Positions 15,425-23,762 of a stretch of DNA of 64,000 bases are shown here, piece by piece. Position 1 is the stretch's first letter. Every line of letters begins with the position of its first letter. The position numbers and the translations under genes were made by a program. Location of the stretch: contig NZ_KI912266.1 in assembly GCF_000235425.2 (NCBI RefSeq), positions 7,184,720 to 7,248,719 of the forward strand. Reading direction: 5' to 3'. Under the pieces are notes generated by a model. It was not told the DNA's origin, made no database searches, and worked only from the letters and a program-made list of their open reading frames with translations. The stretch is from Pseudofrankia saprophytica (GTDB lineage Bacteria > Actinomycetota > Actinomycetes > Frankiales > Frankiaceae).

Positions 15425-16972
15425 TCACGCCGAGCCGATCCGGAACCGGCGGACCTTGCCGACGCTGGTGCGCGGCAGCTCGTCGATCAGATGCCACTCG
15501 CGCGGGCGGGCCGCCGGCGGGAGGTTGCCGGTGGCCCAGGCCGCCACCTCGTTCAGGTCGGGCGGGGCGCCCGCGTCCCGCGGCACGAGGTAGGCGACGG
15601 GAACGACGTCGCGGGTCGGGTCCGGCCTGGCCACCACCGCGGCCTCCAGGACGCCCGGCGCCTGCGCCAGGACCGACTCCACCTCGGTGAGGCTGACGTT
15701 CTCGCCGGAAACCTTGATCACGTCGTCGAGCCGGCCGACGAAGCGCAGCCGCCCGTCGGCGTCGGCCGCCACCAGGTCCCCGGTCGTGAACCAGCTCGTC
15801 CCATCCGGAAGGTCGGTGAACGACCGGCTGTTCGTCGCCGGGTCGTCCAGGTAGCCCGCGAAGAGGTCCACGCCGCGCACCCCACGTACCCGCAGCATGC
15901 CGGGCGCCCCCGTGGCGGCGGGACCGCCGTCCACCGGGTCGACCACCGCGATCTCGCGGTCGCCGAGCGGCTCGCCGATCACGTCGTGCCGCAGCGGGAC
16001 GCTGGTGTCGCCGGTGACCGCGGCGATGGTCTCGGTCATCCCGTACAGCTGGCGGGGCCGGCACCCGACGATCGCGGCGAACCGCTCGTAGTGCTGCTCC
16101 CCGAGGCTCTGCGCGAACCACACGTGCCGCAGCCGCAGCGGCGGGAGCTCGGTCGGGCAGCGGGCGAGGATCATCCGGATCGGCGCCGCGAACAGGCTCG
16201 CGTGCGTCACGCCGAGCTCGTCCGCCTGCCGCAACCAGCGGGACGCGGAGAACGCGTGGGTGAGCGCGACGGCGGCGCCGGTCGCGATCGCCGGGGCGAA
16301 GCAGTAGTACTGCGCGTTCGCGTGGAAGAGCGGCAGCGTGACGAGCCAGCGGTCCTCGGGGCGCAGGCCCACGGCCGCGGCCATGGCCGTGCCGACCGTG
16401 CGGTAGTTCTCCTGCGTCAGCACGACGCCCTTCGGCTCGGACGTGGTGCCCGACGTGAACATCACCGCGAGCCGGTCGGACGGGCCGATGCCGGCCGCGG
16501 CGGCGGCGACGGGCTCGCCGCCGGAGAGCGGGCCCCCCGGTGCCACGTCGGCGGCCGTCTCGGCGAGCTCGACCACCACGGGAACCGCGCCGGCGGCGCC
16601 CGCGTGGTAGGCGTCCGCGCGGGCGGCGGCGCACAGGGCGACGGCCGGCCGGATCCGGCGGACCTGGGAGGCGATGTCGCGCGCCGTCGACGCCGGGTCG
16701 GCGGGCACGATCCAGGCGCCCAGCCGGGCGGCGGCGAGCCAGGCGGCGACGAAGGCCGGGCAGTTGGCGAGCGCGAGGTGCACGCACGAGCCGGGCCCGA
16801 CCCCGGCGGCCCGCAGCGTCCCGGCGGTCTCGGCCACGACCTCGTCGAACTCCTCGTACGAGTACGCGTTGATCGCGTGGTCGTCGCGAAAGAGCAGGAA
16901 GAGCCGGTCGCCGTGGCCGGCCACGGCCGCGGACCACAGCTCGTGGAACGTCGCGGAAGGCACGGGCGTCAT
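15425..16972 (-). CDS. AMP-forming acyl/aryl-CoA ligase
   Basis: 515 residues of the ANL superfamily. The phosphate-binding loop is FTSGTTSEPKG near residue 163, A5-type text is QLYGMTE near 288, TTGDLVAADADGRLRFVGRLDDVIKVSGENV covers A7/A8, and the catalytic Lys is in SVGKVRR near the end. It activates a carboxylate with ATP to acyl-AMP and then acyl-CoA. The closest named relatives by pattern are crotonobetaine/carnitine-type ligases. The ATG at 16972 overlaps the aldolase stop (ATGA), showing coupling. The preceding long open frame is a shadow of the aldolase gene. Confidence 0.92.
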   Translation of the reverse strand: MTPVPSATFHELWSAAVAGHGDRLFLLFRDDHAINAYSYEEFDEVVAETAGTLRAAGVGPGSCVHLALANCPAFVAAWLAAARLGAWIVPADPASTARDIASQVRRIRPAVALCAAARADAYHAGAAGAVPVVVELAETAADVAPGGPLSGGEPVAAAAAGIGPSDRLAVMFTSGTTSEPKGVVLTQENYRTVGTAMAAAVGLRPEDRWLVTLPLFHANAQYYCFAPAIATGAAVALTHAFSASRWLRQADELGVTHASLFAAPIRMILARCPTELPPLRLRHVWFAQSLGEQHYERFAAIVGCRPRQLYGMTETIAAVTGDTSVPLRHDVIGEPLGDREIAVVDPVDGGPAATGAPGMLRVRGVRGVDLFAGYLDDPATNSRSFTDLPDGTSWFTTGDLVAADADGRLRFVGRLDDVIKVSGENVSLTEVESVLAQAPGVLEAAVVARPDPTRDVVPVAYLVPRDAGAPPDLNEVAAWATGNLPPAARPREWHLIDELPRTSVGKVRRFRIGSA

Positions 16973-17763
16973 TCCGCGTAGGACGGGTCGAGCCGTTCGA
17001 TCTTCCGCAGCAGCGCGGGCCACTCGCGGTCGTGCGAGCCGGCGAGGTCGCGCAGCCACTGGCGGACGGTCAACGCGACGACCTCCGGCGGCGGGATGGT
17101 GAGCGGCTGCCCGCTGGACAGCGCCAGAAGCTGCGCCCGCGCGGCCTTCTCCAGGTAGAAGGTCTCCGTGATGGCGTGCCCGACGCTGCGGCCGACCGTG
17201 ATCGTCCCGTGGTTGCGCAGGATCAGGCCGGCGTGGTCGCCGAGGTCGCTGACCAGGCGCTCCCGCTCTCCCGAGGCGAGCGCGATGCCCTCGTAGTCGT
17301 GGTAGCCGAGCCGGTCGTGGAAGCGCATCGCGTGCTGGGTCAGTGGAAGCAGCCCGTCGGCCAGCGTCGAGAGCGCCATGCCGGCCTCGGTGTGCAGATG
17401 CACCACGGCGTGCGCGTCCTCGCGGGCGGCGTGGATCGCGCCGTGGATGACGAAGCCCGCCGCGTTCGGCCGGAACGGGCTCTCGCCGATGACCGTGCCG
17501 TCCAGGTCGATCTTCACCAGGCTGGACGCGGTGATCTCGTCGAAGCCAAGGCCGAGCGGGTTGACCAGGAAGTGGCCGCCAAGGCCGGGTACCCGCGCCG
17601 AGATGTGGGTGTAGATCAGGTCGTCCCAGCCGAAGAGCGCGCACAGACGGTACGCGGCGGCCAGATCGCGCCGGACCTGCCGTTCCTCGGCCGACATCGG
17701 CCCGGCCTCGGCGACCCGCGTGACGGGCAGCTCGAACGACGCGTACTCGGTGACCGATGCCAT
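16969..17763 (-). CDS. class II aldolase/adducin-family protein
   Basis: 264 residues. The fold is marked by LCALFGWDDLIYTHISAR near residue 42, HGAIHAAR and VVHLHTEAG (zinc His pair) near 107-125, and LILRNHGTITVG with the third His near 178. Members are zinc aldolases such as fuculose-phosphate aldolase, but many actinobacterial copies sit beside CoA ligases and SDRs without a known sugar substrate. It is first in a two-gene operon with the CoA ligase. The region upstream holds a perfect 20-bp palindrome shared with a divergent TetR gene, so it is probably repressed by that regulator. Confidence 0.88.
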   Translation of the reverse strand: MASVTEYASFELPVTRVAEAGPMSAEERQVRRDLAAAYRLCALFGWDDLIYTHISARVPGLGGHFLVNPLGLGFDEITASSLVKIDLDGTVIGESPFRPNAAGFVIHGAIHAAREDAHAVVHLHTEAGMALSTLADGLLPLTQHAMRFHDRLGYHDYEGIALASGERERLVSDLGDHAGLILRNHGTITVGRSVGHAITETFYLEKAARAQLLALSSGQPLTIPPPEVVALTVRQWLRDLAGSHDREWPALLRKIERLDPSYAE

Positions 17764-17786
17764 GACTGCCCACCGTCCGGCTAGGC

Positions 17787-17806
17787 TGAACTGAACGTTC
17801 AGTTCA
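17787..17806. promoter_or_regulatory. 20-bp perfect palindromic operator
   Basis: TGAACTGAAC followed by its exact reverse complement GTTCAGTTCA. It lies 24 bases before the aldolase ATG on one side and about 100 bases before the TetR ATG on the other. This is the classical arrangement for TetR autoregulation plus control of a divergent operon. Binding by the adjacent TetR is inferred. Confidence 0.75.
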
Positions 17807-17810
17807 ATGT

Positions 17811-17877
17811 GTCAACCGGGCAGGTGCCGTGTCAACCGGCCAGCGCGGCATCAACCGGGCAGCGCGGCGTCAACCGG
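17811..17877 (+). repeat. four direct repeats of 19-20 bp upstream of tetR
   Basis: The core TCAACCGG recurs with starts at about 17811, 17831, 17850 and 17869 (spacing 20, 19, 19), followed by GCAG or CCAG each time. They fill the tetR leader between the palindrome and the ribosome-binding site. They could be extra protein-binding sites or slippage products. Confidence 0.75.
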
Positions 17878-17910
17878 GCAGCTCAGCGCCAACAGAAAGG
17901 AGCGCCAGCC

Positions 17911-18459
17911 ATGGCGGCACGAGCCGAGTCGGCGATCCTCGACGCGGCGTACGCGCTGCTGGTCGAACGCGGGCTCGAGGCCACGACGGTCGAGGCGATC
18001 GCCGCGCGGGCGGGCGTGAGCAAGGTGACCATCTACAAGTGGTGGCCCAACCGCGCGGCGGTGATCATGTCGGCGTTCCTGCGCGAGTCCGCGGACCTGC
18101 TGCCCTACCCCGAGCACTTCCAGCTACAGCAGGTCGAGGACCGGCTGCTGATGATGACCGCGGCGTTCCGGGGCGCGACCGGGACCGCGATGGCGGCGCT
18201 GATCGCCGCCGGCCGGTCCGACCCGCAGCTCGCCGAGGCGTTCCGCGACGGCTACATCAACGCGCGGCGGCGCCAGGGCATCGCGATCGTGCGGGCGGCC
18301 ATCGCGGCCGGGGAGATTCGGCCCGCCGATCCCGACGTGGTGCTCGACCTGGTGTACGCGCCGCTCTACTTCCGACTGATGGTCGGGCACAAGCCGCTGG
18401 ACGAGGACGACGTGCGCGAGCACGTCCGGTTGGTGCTCGCGGCGCTGCGCCCCGCCTAA
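17911..18459 (+). CDS. TetR family transcriptional regulator
   Basis: 182 residues. The helix-turn-helix covers about residues 6-52 (AILDAAYALLVERGLEATTV, then AIAARAGVSKVTIYKWW with the recognition helix). The C-terminal half resembles the TetR_C_11-type dimerisation domain (RSDPQLAEAFRDGYINARR). AAAGGAG 8 bases upstream supports the ATG at 17911, against an upstream GTG whose frame would read through the direct repeats. It probably represses the divergent aldolase/CoA-ligase operon via the palindrome at 17787-17806, with an acyl-CoA or free acid as inducer. The inducer is inference. Confidence 0.9.
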   Translation: MAARAESAILDAAYALLVERGLEATTVEAIAARAGVSKVTIYKWWPNRAAVIMSAFLRESADLLPYPEHFQLQQVEDRLLMMTAAFRGATGTAMAALIAAGRSDPQLAEAFRDGYINARRRQGIAIVRAAIAAGEIRPADPDVVLDLVYAPLYFRLMVGHKPLDEDDVREHVRLVLAALRPA

Positions 18460-18530
18460 AGGGCCAAAGAGTATGCGAAAATGATCTTCCTTCGCATACT
18501 CGGCGGCCGCCCTCCCCAGGGTCACTAGAG
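18460..18530 (+). repeat. dispersed hairpin repeat, copy R3
   Basis: Perfect 11-bp arms GAGTATGCGAA (18469-18479) and TTCGCATACTC (18491-18501). Compared with R2, both arms changed together (GGGCGTGC to GAGTATGC with the matching change opposite), so pairing is kept. GGGCCAAA precedes and CCCAGGGTCACTAGA follows. It lies between convergent TetR and SDR genes. Confidence 0.85.
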
Positions 18531-18605
18531 GGCCGACATGAGGCCCCCGTTCCCGCTGACGTCGGGGCGTCCGCGGGACCGAGGGCCTCTCGTGGTCAGA
18601 CCGAG

Positions 18606-19433
18606 TCAGATCGTGGTCTCGGACATCAGGAAGTCGATGACCGGCTTGCCTGGCGCCCACGAGCCGCCCATCGAGGCCTTCACGTGGCCGTAGTCGACCA
18701 GGAGGCTCTCGCCGCTGATGCCGAAGGCGGCGTCGCTGTTCAGGAAGGCCATCACGTTGGCCATCTGCTCGGGCTGCAGCTGCTCCGTCCCGGTCGCCTC
18801 GCGGTACTGCTGGTCGAAGCCACCCCAGCCGTTCGCCCGGGCGAGCGGGGTGTCGGTCGGGCCGGGGCAGATCGCGTTGATCCGGATGTGCTTGCTGGCG
18901 AACGGGTAGGCCTGCCGGGCCACGTAGGCGTTCACGGCCTGCTTGCTGAACATGTAGGTGTCGGTCTTCTCGTGGGCCTGCACCCAGGCCTCGGCGTCCT
19001 CGTAGGAGGTCGTCGCCAGGAAGTCCACGAGCCGGTCCAGGTGGTTCTGCCAGCCGAGACCGGCCACCGACGAGATGAAGCAGATCGCCGAGCCGGCGCC
19101 GAGCCGACCGTCCTCGATCAGCTTCTCGATCAGGTGGCGGTGCGAGATGAAGTTGACCCGCATCGTCCCGTCGCCGCCGCCGATGCCGGCGGCGGCGAAC
19201 ACCGCGTGCACCGGTCCGGCCACCTGGTCGAGCGCGGCGTCGATGCTCTCCCGCTCCATCAGGTTGACCTCGATCGCCTTCGCGACGGAGTAGTCGACGG
19301 GCGCGCGGTCCAACACCGTGACCTCTGCCCCGAGGGCCGCGACCGCCCGCGCGGCCGCGGCGCCCATGCCGGTCGCGCCGCCGATTACCAGGACATGCTT
19401 CCCGTCGTAACGGAAGGGCTGTGTGTCACCCAT
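18606..19433 (-). CDS. short-chain dehydrogenase/reductase, 3-alpha-HSD/carbonyl reductase type
   Basis: 275 residues. The Rossmann motif is IGGATGMG near residue 17, followed by a short acidic-strand region (VNLMERESIDAALDQV) and AAAGIGG replacing NNAG. Ser is in FISSVAG and YMFSK supplies Tyr and Lys. The shortened middle and the AAAGIGG motif resemble 3-alpha-hydroxysteroid dehydrogenase/carbonyl reductase SDRs such as Comamonas HsdA, which suggests a cyclic or steroid-like alcohol; that link is by motif only. ATG 19433 is preferred over GTG 19436 (GGAG 4 bases upstream). It is divergent from an acyl-CoA dehydrogenase gene, with motif A copy 4 between them. Confidence 0.88.
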   Translation of the reverse strand: MGDTQPFRYDGKHVLVIGGATGMGAAAARAVAALGAEVTVLDRAPVDYSVAKAIEVNLMERESIDAALDQVAGPVHAVFAAAGIGGGDGTMRVNFISHRHLIEKLIEDGRLGAGSAICFISSVAGLGWQNHLDRLVDFLATTSYEDAEAWVQAHEKTDTYMFSKQAVNAYVARQAYPFASKHIRINAICPGPTDTPLARANGWGGFDQQYREATGTEQLQPEQMANVMAFLNSDAAFGISGESLLVDYGHVKASMGGSWAPGKPVIDFLMSETTI

Positions 19434-19498
19434 CACTCTCCAACCTCCCGGCTCGCCAGTCCGCTCTGGTCCGCGCTAGAACTGCTCAACACGGTAAA

Positions 19499-19513
19499 TT
19501 ATACTGAGTTCAA
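19499..19513. promoter_or_regulatory. operator-like site, motif A copy 4, over divergent -10 hexamers
   Basis: TTATACTGAGTTCAA fits TTnnACTnAGTnnAA at every fixed position. It overlaps TATACT on the plus strand (19500-19505) and TATAAT on the minus strand (19498-19503), so one bound repressor could silence both the acyl-CoA dehydrogenase and SDR genes. Confidence 0.6.
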
Positions 19514-19568
19514 ACTTTGGGTGCCAGGCTGGCGCATCGCGGCGCAAGACCGTCCGAAGGGAACAGGC

Positions 19569-20693
19569 ATGGATCCTGATCTCAGCCCCGATCAGCGGCT
19601 CCTGCGGGAGACCACTGAGCGGTTCATCGAGGCGAACCTGCCGCTGGACAAGCTCCGTGAGCTGATCGACGCGGGCGGCCAGGTCGGCCCGTCCTACTGG
19701 CGCGACGGCGCCGAGCTCGGCTGGTTCGCCTTCCTCGCCCCGGAGTCACTGGGCGGCGGGAGCGTGTCCGGCGACGGCGTGCTCGACGCCGTCATCCTCG
19801 CGGAGCTGCGCGGCCGGTACCTGCAGCCAGGCACCTTCATCGACACCAACCTCGCCGTGGCCACCCTCGCGCGCGAGGGCTCGGAGGAGCAGCGGGCGAA
19901 GGTCGTGCCGACGCTGATCTCCGGCGAGGCGGCCGTGGCCTGGGCCGTGGCGGACCCGGCCGGCGACTGGTCCGGTTCCGCCGGGGTCGACTGCGAGCCC
20001 ACCCGCGGCGGGTACCGCCTCACCGGCCGCAAGGGGCTCGTGGTCGAGGCGCAGTCGGCGCAGTGGCTGCTCGTGACGGCGGCGGCGCCCGACGGGCCCA
20101 CGCAGTTCCTCCTGCCCACGGCCACGCCGGGCGTGACCGTGGAGGTGCTGACCGGCCTCGACCTCAGCCGCCGGCTCTGCGAGGTCCACTTCGACGACGT
20201 CGAGGTCGACGGCTCCGCGCTGGTGGGCACCCTCGGTGGGGCGGCGGCCGCCGTCGACGCGCAGCTGCTGCTCGCCGGCGTGCTCGCCACCGCGGAGACG
20301 GTGGGCGCCATGCAGCACCTGTTCGACCTCACCGTGCAGTACTGCAAGGACCGCGTCGCCTTCGGCCGGCCCATCGGCTCCTTCCAGGCGGTCAAGCACC
20401 AGCTGGCCGACACCAGCCTGGCGCTGGAGATGAGCCACGCCGTGGCCAGCGGCGCGGCGCGCGAGGCCCAGCAGGATGGTCGCGGCGCGGCGCACGCCGC
20501 GAGCATGGCGAAGGCGTTCGTGGGTGACGCGGCGGTCGAGCTGGCGCACAAGTGCTGGCAGCTTTTCGGCGGCATCGCCTACACGTGGGAGCACGACTTC
20601 CACCTGTATCTCCGTCGGCTGACGACCGACGCGTCGCTGTACGGGTCGCCGGCCTGGCACCGGGAGCGGATCTGCCAGCTGGCCGGTCTCTGA
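19569..20693 (+). CDS. acyl-CoA dehydrogenase
   Basis: 374 residues, an FAD-dependent acyl-CoA dehydrogenase. Seen are an N-terminal helical domain (LLRETTERFIEANLPL), a beta-domain with weak FAD-binding text, and the C-terminal helices with RVAFGRPIGSFQAVKHQLAD near residue 260 and CWQLFGGIAYTWEHDFHLYLRR near 325. This last pattern is typical of FadE28/FadE27-like subunits that work as hetero-oligomers with a second dehydrogenase. The next gene in the same direction is another acyl-CoA dehydrogenase, so a mixed complex is likely. It desaturates an acyl-CoA side chain. Motif A copy 4 at the promoter suggests repression. Confidence 0.9.
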   Translation: MDPDLSPDQRLLRETTERFIEANLPLDKLRELIDAGGQVGPSYWRDGAELGWFAFLAPESLGGGSVSGDGVLDAVILAELRGRYLQPGTFIDTNLAVATLAREGSEEQRAKVVPTLISGEAAVAWAVADPAGDWSGSAGVDCEPTRGGYRLTGRKGLVVEAQSAQWLLVTAAAPDGPTQFLLPTATPGVTVEVLTGLDLSRRLCEVHFDDVEVDGSALVGTLGGAAAAVDAQLLLAGVLATAETVGAMQHLFDLTVQYCKDRVAFGRPIGSFQAVKHQLADTSLALEMSHAVASGAAREAQQDGRGAAHAASMAKAFVGDAAVELAHKCWQLFGGIAYTWEHDFHLYLRRLTTDASLYGSPAWHRERICQLAGL

Positions 20694-20704
20694 GACGTCG
20701 AGAT

Positions 20705-20760
20705 GGCCTCCGGGCACGCAAAGAAGATCATTTTCGCGCGCCCTTTGGCCCTGTGACTCC
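20705..20760 (-). repeat. dispersed hairpin repeat, copy R4 (inverted orientation)
   Basis: Arms GGGCACGCAAA (20712-20722) and TTCGCGCGCCC (20733-20743) flank AGAAGATCAT, the reverse complement of the R1-R3 centre. Two positions differ between the arms; on the minus strand they would be G-U pairs in RNA. The TTTGGCCCT flank is kept. It lies between two co-directional acyl-CoA dehydrogenase genes. Confidence 0.8.
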
Positions 20761-20776
20761 GGAAACGAGGAAATCC

Positions 20777-22039
20777 ATGACCGACACACCGGAGATCGAG
20801 GAGTACCGCGAGCGGGCCAGGCAGTGGCTCGCCGCGAACCTCGAGCCGCGCCACCCGGGCCAGGGCGCGCACGGGCGCGGCGGCACCCAGCAGAACGACG
20901 AGGGCTTCCAGGCGGAACGAGCCCTGCAGAAGAAGCTCTACGAGGCCGGCTACGCGGGCATCAACTGGCCCAGCGAACACGGCGGCCAGGGTCTCTCCGA
21001 CCGGCACGCCCGCGCTTTCGCTGAGGAGGCCGCCCGGTACCGGATGCCCGATCTCGGCCACGCGGGCGGCACGACGTACGGCCCGTGCGGGCAGACCATC
21101 GTCCGGCACGGCTCACCGGAGTTCCTGGCCCGGCACGTCCCGCGGATGCTCGCCGGCGACGAGCTGTTCGTCCAGCTGTTCTCCGAGCCGAGCGCCGGCT
21201 CCGACATGGCCGGCATCACGACCCGTGCGGTGCGCGACGGTGACAGGTGGTTGATCACCGGTTCGAAGATCTGGACCAGCGGCGCCCACCAGGCCGACTA
21301 CGGGATGTGCCTCGCCCGGACCGACTGGGACGCCCCCAAGCACCGCGGCCTCACCTGGTTCGCGGTACCCCTGCGGGCCAAGGGGGTGACCATCCGCCCC
21401 ATTCGCGAGATCACCGGCGACGCCGAGTTCTGCGAGGAGTTCCTCGACGAGGTCGAGGTCGGCGACGACGCCGTGATCGGCGAGGTCAACCAGGGCTGGA
21501 CCGTGGCACAGACGCTGCTGCTCGTCGAGCGGGGCGCCGGGCGCGACGACCCGGTGAACCTGCCGACGACCCAGGCCGCCGATGTCGACCCGTTCCTGCT
21601 GGACGTGATCCGCGCCGCCGGCCGCGCCCAGGATCCGGTAGCCCGGCAGGCGCTCGCCCGGATCCACACCGCCGACTGGGCCAAGGGACAGCTCGGCCAG
21701 CGGATCACCGGCTTGCTGCGGTCGAGCGAGAAGCCCGCGGCCGGCGTCGCCTCTTACTGGAAGCTGGCGGCCGGCGTGTACAACCCGGAGCGGGCGCGCC
21801 TGGTCCTGGAGATCGGGCAGGGGCTAGGGCTTGCCTGGAAGGACGGGGACGAGGAGGGGCAGCACGCCGCCCTGGACTACCTGAACAGCCGGGTGTGGTC
21901 GATCGCCGGCGGCTCCAACGAGATGCAGCGCAACGCGATCAGTGAGCAGGTCCTCGGCATGCCCCGGGAGCCGAGCTTCGACCGGGGCAAACCGTTCCGT
22001 GAGGTCGTCAACAGCGCCCGCGAGTGGTTCAGGAGCTGA
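20777..22039 (+). CDS. acyl-CoA dehydrogenase
   Basis: 420 residues. The FAD-domain motif is FSEPSAGSDMAGITTRA near residue 138, followed by WLITGSKIWTSGAHQADYG. The C-terminal signature reads VWSIAGGSNEMQRNAISEQVLG. In most homotetrameric dehydrogenases the catalytic Glu lies in the YEGT position of this signature; here it is AGGS, so activity probably depends on a partner subunit or a Glu elsewhere. That fits pairing with the dehydrogenase encoded 83 bases upstream, as in the FadE28-FadE29 type heterotetramers of steroid degraders. A 16-bp hairpin follows the stop. Confidence 0.9.
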   Translation: MTDTPEIEEYRERARQWLAANLEPRHPGQGAHGRGGTQQNDEGFQAERALQKKLYEAGYAGINWPSEHGGQGLSDRHARAFAEEAARYRMPDLGHAGGTTYGPCGQTIVRHGSPEFLARHVPRMLAGDELFVQLFSEPSAGSDMAGITTRAVRDGDRWLITGSKIWTSGAHQADYGMCLARTDWDAPKHRGLTWFAVPLRAKGVTIRPIREITGDAEFCEEFLDEVEVGDDAVIGEVNQGWTVAQTLLLVERGAGRDDPVNLPTTQAADVDPFLLDVIRAAGRAQDPVARQALARIHTADWAKGQLGQRITGLLRSSEKPAAGVASYWKLAAGVYNPERARLVLEIGQGLGLAWKDGDEEGQHAALDYLNSRVWSIAGGSNEMQRNAISEQVLGMPREPSFDRGKPFREVVNSAREWFRS

Positions 22040-22065
22040 TCGGGTAACGGGGCCTGGGTGAATCT

Positions 22066-22104
22066 CGTGGTCATTCCGCCCCGGCCCCGGGCGGAATGAC
22101 CACG
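22066..22104 (+). terminator. 16-bp perfect hairpin after the dehydrogenase pair
   Basis: Arms CGTGGTCATTCCGCCC (22066-22081) and GGGCGGAATGACCACG (22089-22104), loop CGGCCCC. It begins 26 bases after the stop and lies before the next promoter (motif A copy 5). No T tract. Confidence 0.7.
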
Positions 22105-22276
22105 GAAGAATTTCGCGGCCGAGCCCGCCAGCCGGCGAAAAGTGGCGTGGCGGCGTCCTGCGCCACCTCGGCCGGCTCTGCCGTGCGCAAAGTCGCCCGA
22201 CGACGCGGCGGCATTGCCACGCAAAGTGCGGGCCACGACACCTTGAGGTGGGGTGGCGCGCGAGGCGCCGGCATAG

Positions 22277-22291
22277 TTAAACTCAGTTCAA
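22277..22291. promoter_or_regulatory. operator-like site, motif A copy 5
   Basis: TTAAACTCAGTTCAA, differing from copy 1 at one base. It contains TAAACT (22278-22283) as a plausible -10 hexamer on the plus strand, 35 bases before the amidohydrolase TTG start. Confidence 0.6.
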
Positions 22292-22325
22292 ATACGCAGT
22301 GTCCATGAACTCCCAGGAGGGCCCG

Positions 22326-23621
22326 TTGGCCGACACGCCCCAGCTCGGATCACGCGGTATCTACGTGGCGGATGTCGAGCAGAGCCTCCCGTACGGCATT
22401 TTCGATGCCGACCATCACCTCTACGCGCCGGACGACGCCGTGACGCGCTATCTGTCCGCCGACATGGTCGAGCGGGCCTGGCTGCCCGGCGAGCCACGCA
22501 TGCTCACCGAGGAGGAGCACGACGAGGACGAGGAGGTCGACCACGAGCGGCGGACGCTCGGGGTCCACTCCGCGCCGGAGGGCGGCTTCGGCGGCGTCGA
22601 CCTCTCCCAGGTCTCCGGGATGGCCGGCAACATCCCGATCCCGGGCGCGATGCTCAACAAGCTCAACCCCATGAAGGACCTCGACCAGCTCAGCCGTGAG
22701 CAGCTCGTCGAGCGGTACAACGCGATGCGGCCGGCCTTCGAGAGGAAGGACCCCCGTCTGTCGCTCATGGACCTTCAGAACGTCGAGGTCGCGGTCCTGC
22801 ACACGGTCGGCACCGGCTGGGAGAGCGCCTTCGGGCGCGGTGACATCGAGGCCGGCTACGCCGTGAACCGGGCGTACAACGACTGGCTCTGGGAGGACTG
22901 GGGCTACGCGCACGAGGGCCGCATCCTGGTCCCCGTGCCGATCCCGCTCCTCGACGTCGACCTGGCGGTCGCCGAGCTCAAGCGGTCGCTCGAGCGCGGC
23001 GCGAAGTTCGTCGACCTGCAGCCGGGCCCGGCGTGGAACGGCCGGTCGCCGTTCGACCCCTACTTCGACCCGTTCTGGAACCTGGTCAACGAGTCGAACA
23101 CGCGGGTCGCCGTCCACCTCGGTGGGACCTACGCGCGCCACGGCGGCGAGTGGGGCGAGAAGCCGGACGCCCGCTACGTGGAGTTCAACGGGTTCCAGTG
23201 GGTGGCCTACTGGGGCGACCGGCCGATCATGGACACCCTCACCGCGATGTTCTACCACGGCATGTTCGGCCGGTTCCCGAACATCAAGGTGCTCATCGCC
23301 GAGTTCGGCACCGTCTGGCTGCCCTACCTGCTCCGCAAGCTGGACCACGCCATGCTGCTGGGCCGCAAGCCCAAGTGGGGTTCCCTCCCCGGCCGGCCGT
23401 CCTCCGTCTTCAAGGAGCGGTGCGTCATCGCCCCGTTCCCGGAGGAGGACATCAAGCGGGGCATCGAGACCGTCGGGATCGACTCGCTCGTGTTCGGGTC
23501 CGACTTCCCGCACTCCGAGGGTGTTCCGGACCCGATGCAGTACGTCTCGCTGCTGAAGGGCCTCGACGACCTCTCCATCCGCAAGATCATGCGCGACAAC
23601 CTCGTCCGCTTCATGGGTTAG
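22326..23621 (+). CDS. amidohydrolase-family TIM-barrel protein (ACMSD-like)
   Basis: 431 residues. Metal and barrel motifs are DADHHLYAP near residue 21, AVHLGGTYARHGG near 260 and FGSDFPHSEGVPDP near 390. It is a paralogue of the protein at 2632-3909, and both follow a motif A site. Such proteins decarboxylate or hydrolyse carboxylates; related genes are common in actinobacterial lipid and aromatic loci. The TTG at 22326 is chosen because AGGAGG lies exactly 5 bases upstream; GTG 22299 and ATG 22305 lack a ribosome site. The SNTRVAVHLGG region suggests an active metal centre. Confidence 0.87.
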   Translation: MADTPQLGSRGIYVADVEQSLPYGIFDADHHLYAPDDAVTRYLSADMVERAWLPGEPRMLTEEEHDEDEEVDHERRTLGVHSAPEGGFGGVDLSQVSGMAGNIPIPGAMLNKLNPMKDLDQLSREQLVERYNAMRPAFERKDPRLSLMDLQNVEVAVLHTVGTGWESAFGRGDIEAGYAVNRAYNDWLWEDWGYAHEGRILVPVPIPLLDVDLAVAELKRSLERGAKFVDLQPGPAWNGRSPFDPYFDPFWNLVNESNTRVAVHLGGTYARHGGEWGEKPDARYVEFNGFQWVAYWGDRPIMDTLTAMFYHGMFGRFPNIKVLIAEFGTVWLPYLLRKLDHAMLLGRKPKWGSLPGRPSSVFKERCVIAPFPEEDIKRGIETVGIDSLVFGSDFPHSEGVPDPMQYVSLLKGLDDLSIRKIMRDNLVRFMG

Positions 23622-23679
23622 GGACACGGCGTGGGTTGGCGGTTCGGCACGTTCATCGGCTAGAGGTCCAGCACGACCA

Positions 23680-23721
23680 CCGTGCCTCCGCCGCCGCGAA
23701 ACAGCGGCGGTGGAGGCACGG
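23680..23721 (+). terminator. 18-bp hairpin between amidohydrolase and CoA-transferase genes
   Basis: Arms 23680-23697 and 23704-23721 pair at 17 of 18 positions around a GAAACA loop, followed by TCGTT. It begins 59 bases after the amidohydrolase stop and 42 bases before the next start. Confidence 0.65.
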
Positions 23722-23762
23722 TCGTTAGGATCTGCCACGTCTTCGGTACTTCAGGAGAAGCG

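Noticed and set aside
17829-19500. Long plus-strand frame running through the TetR and SDR region into the acyl-CoA dehydrogenase
   Set aside because: It is the non-coding frame of real genes on both strands (high-GC shadow); only the part from 19569 has family similarity.
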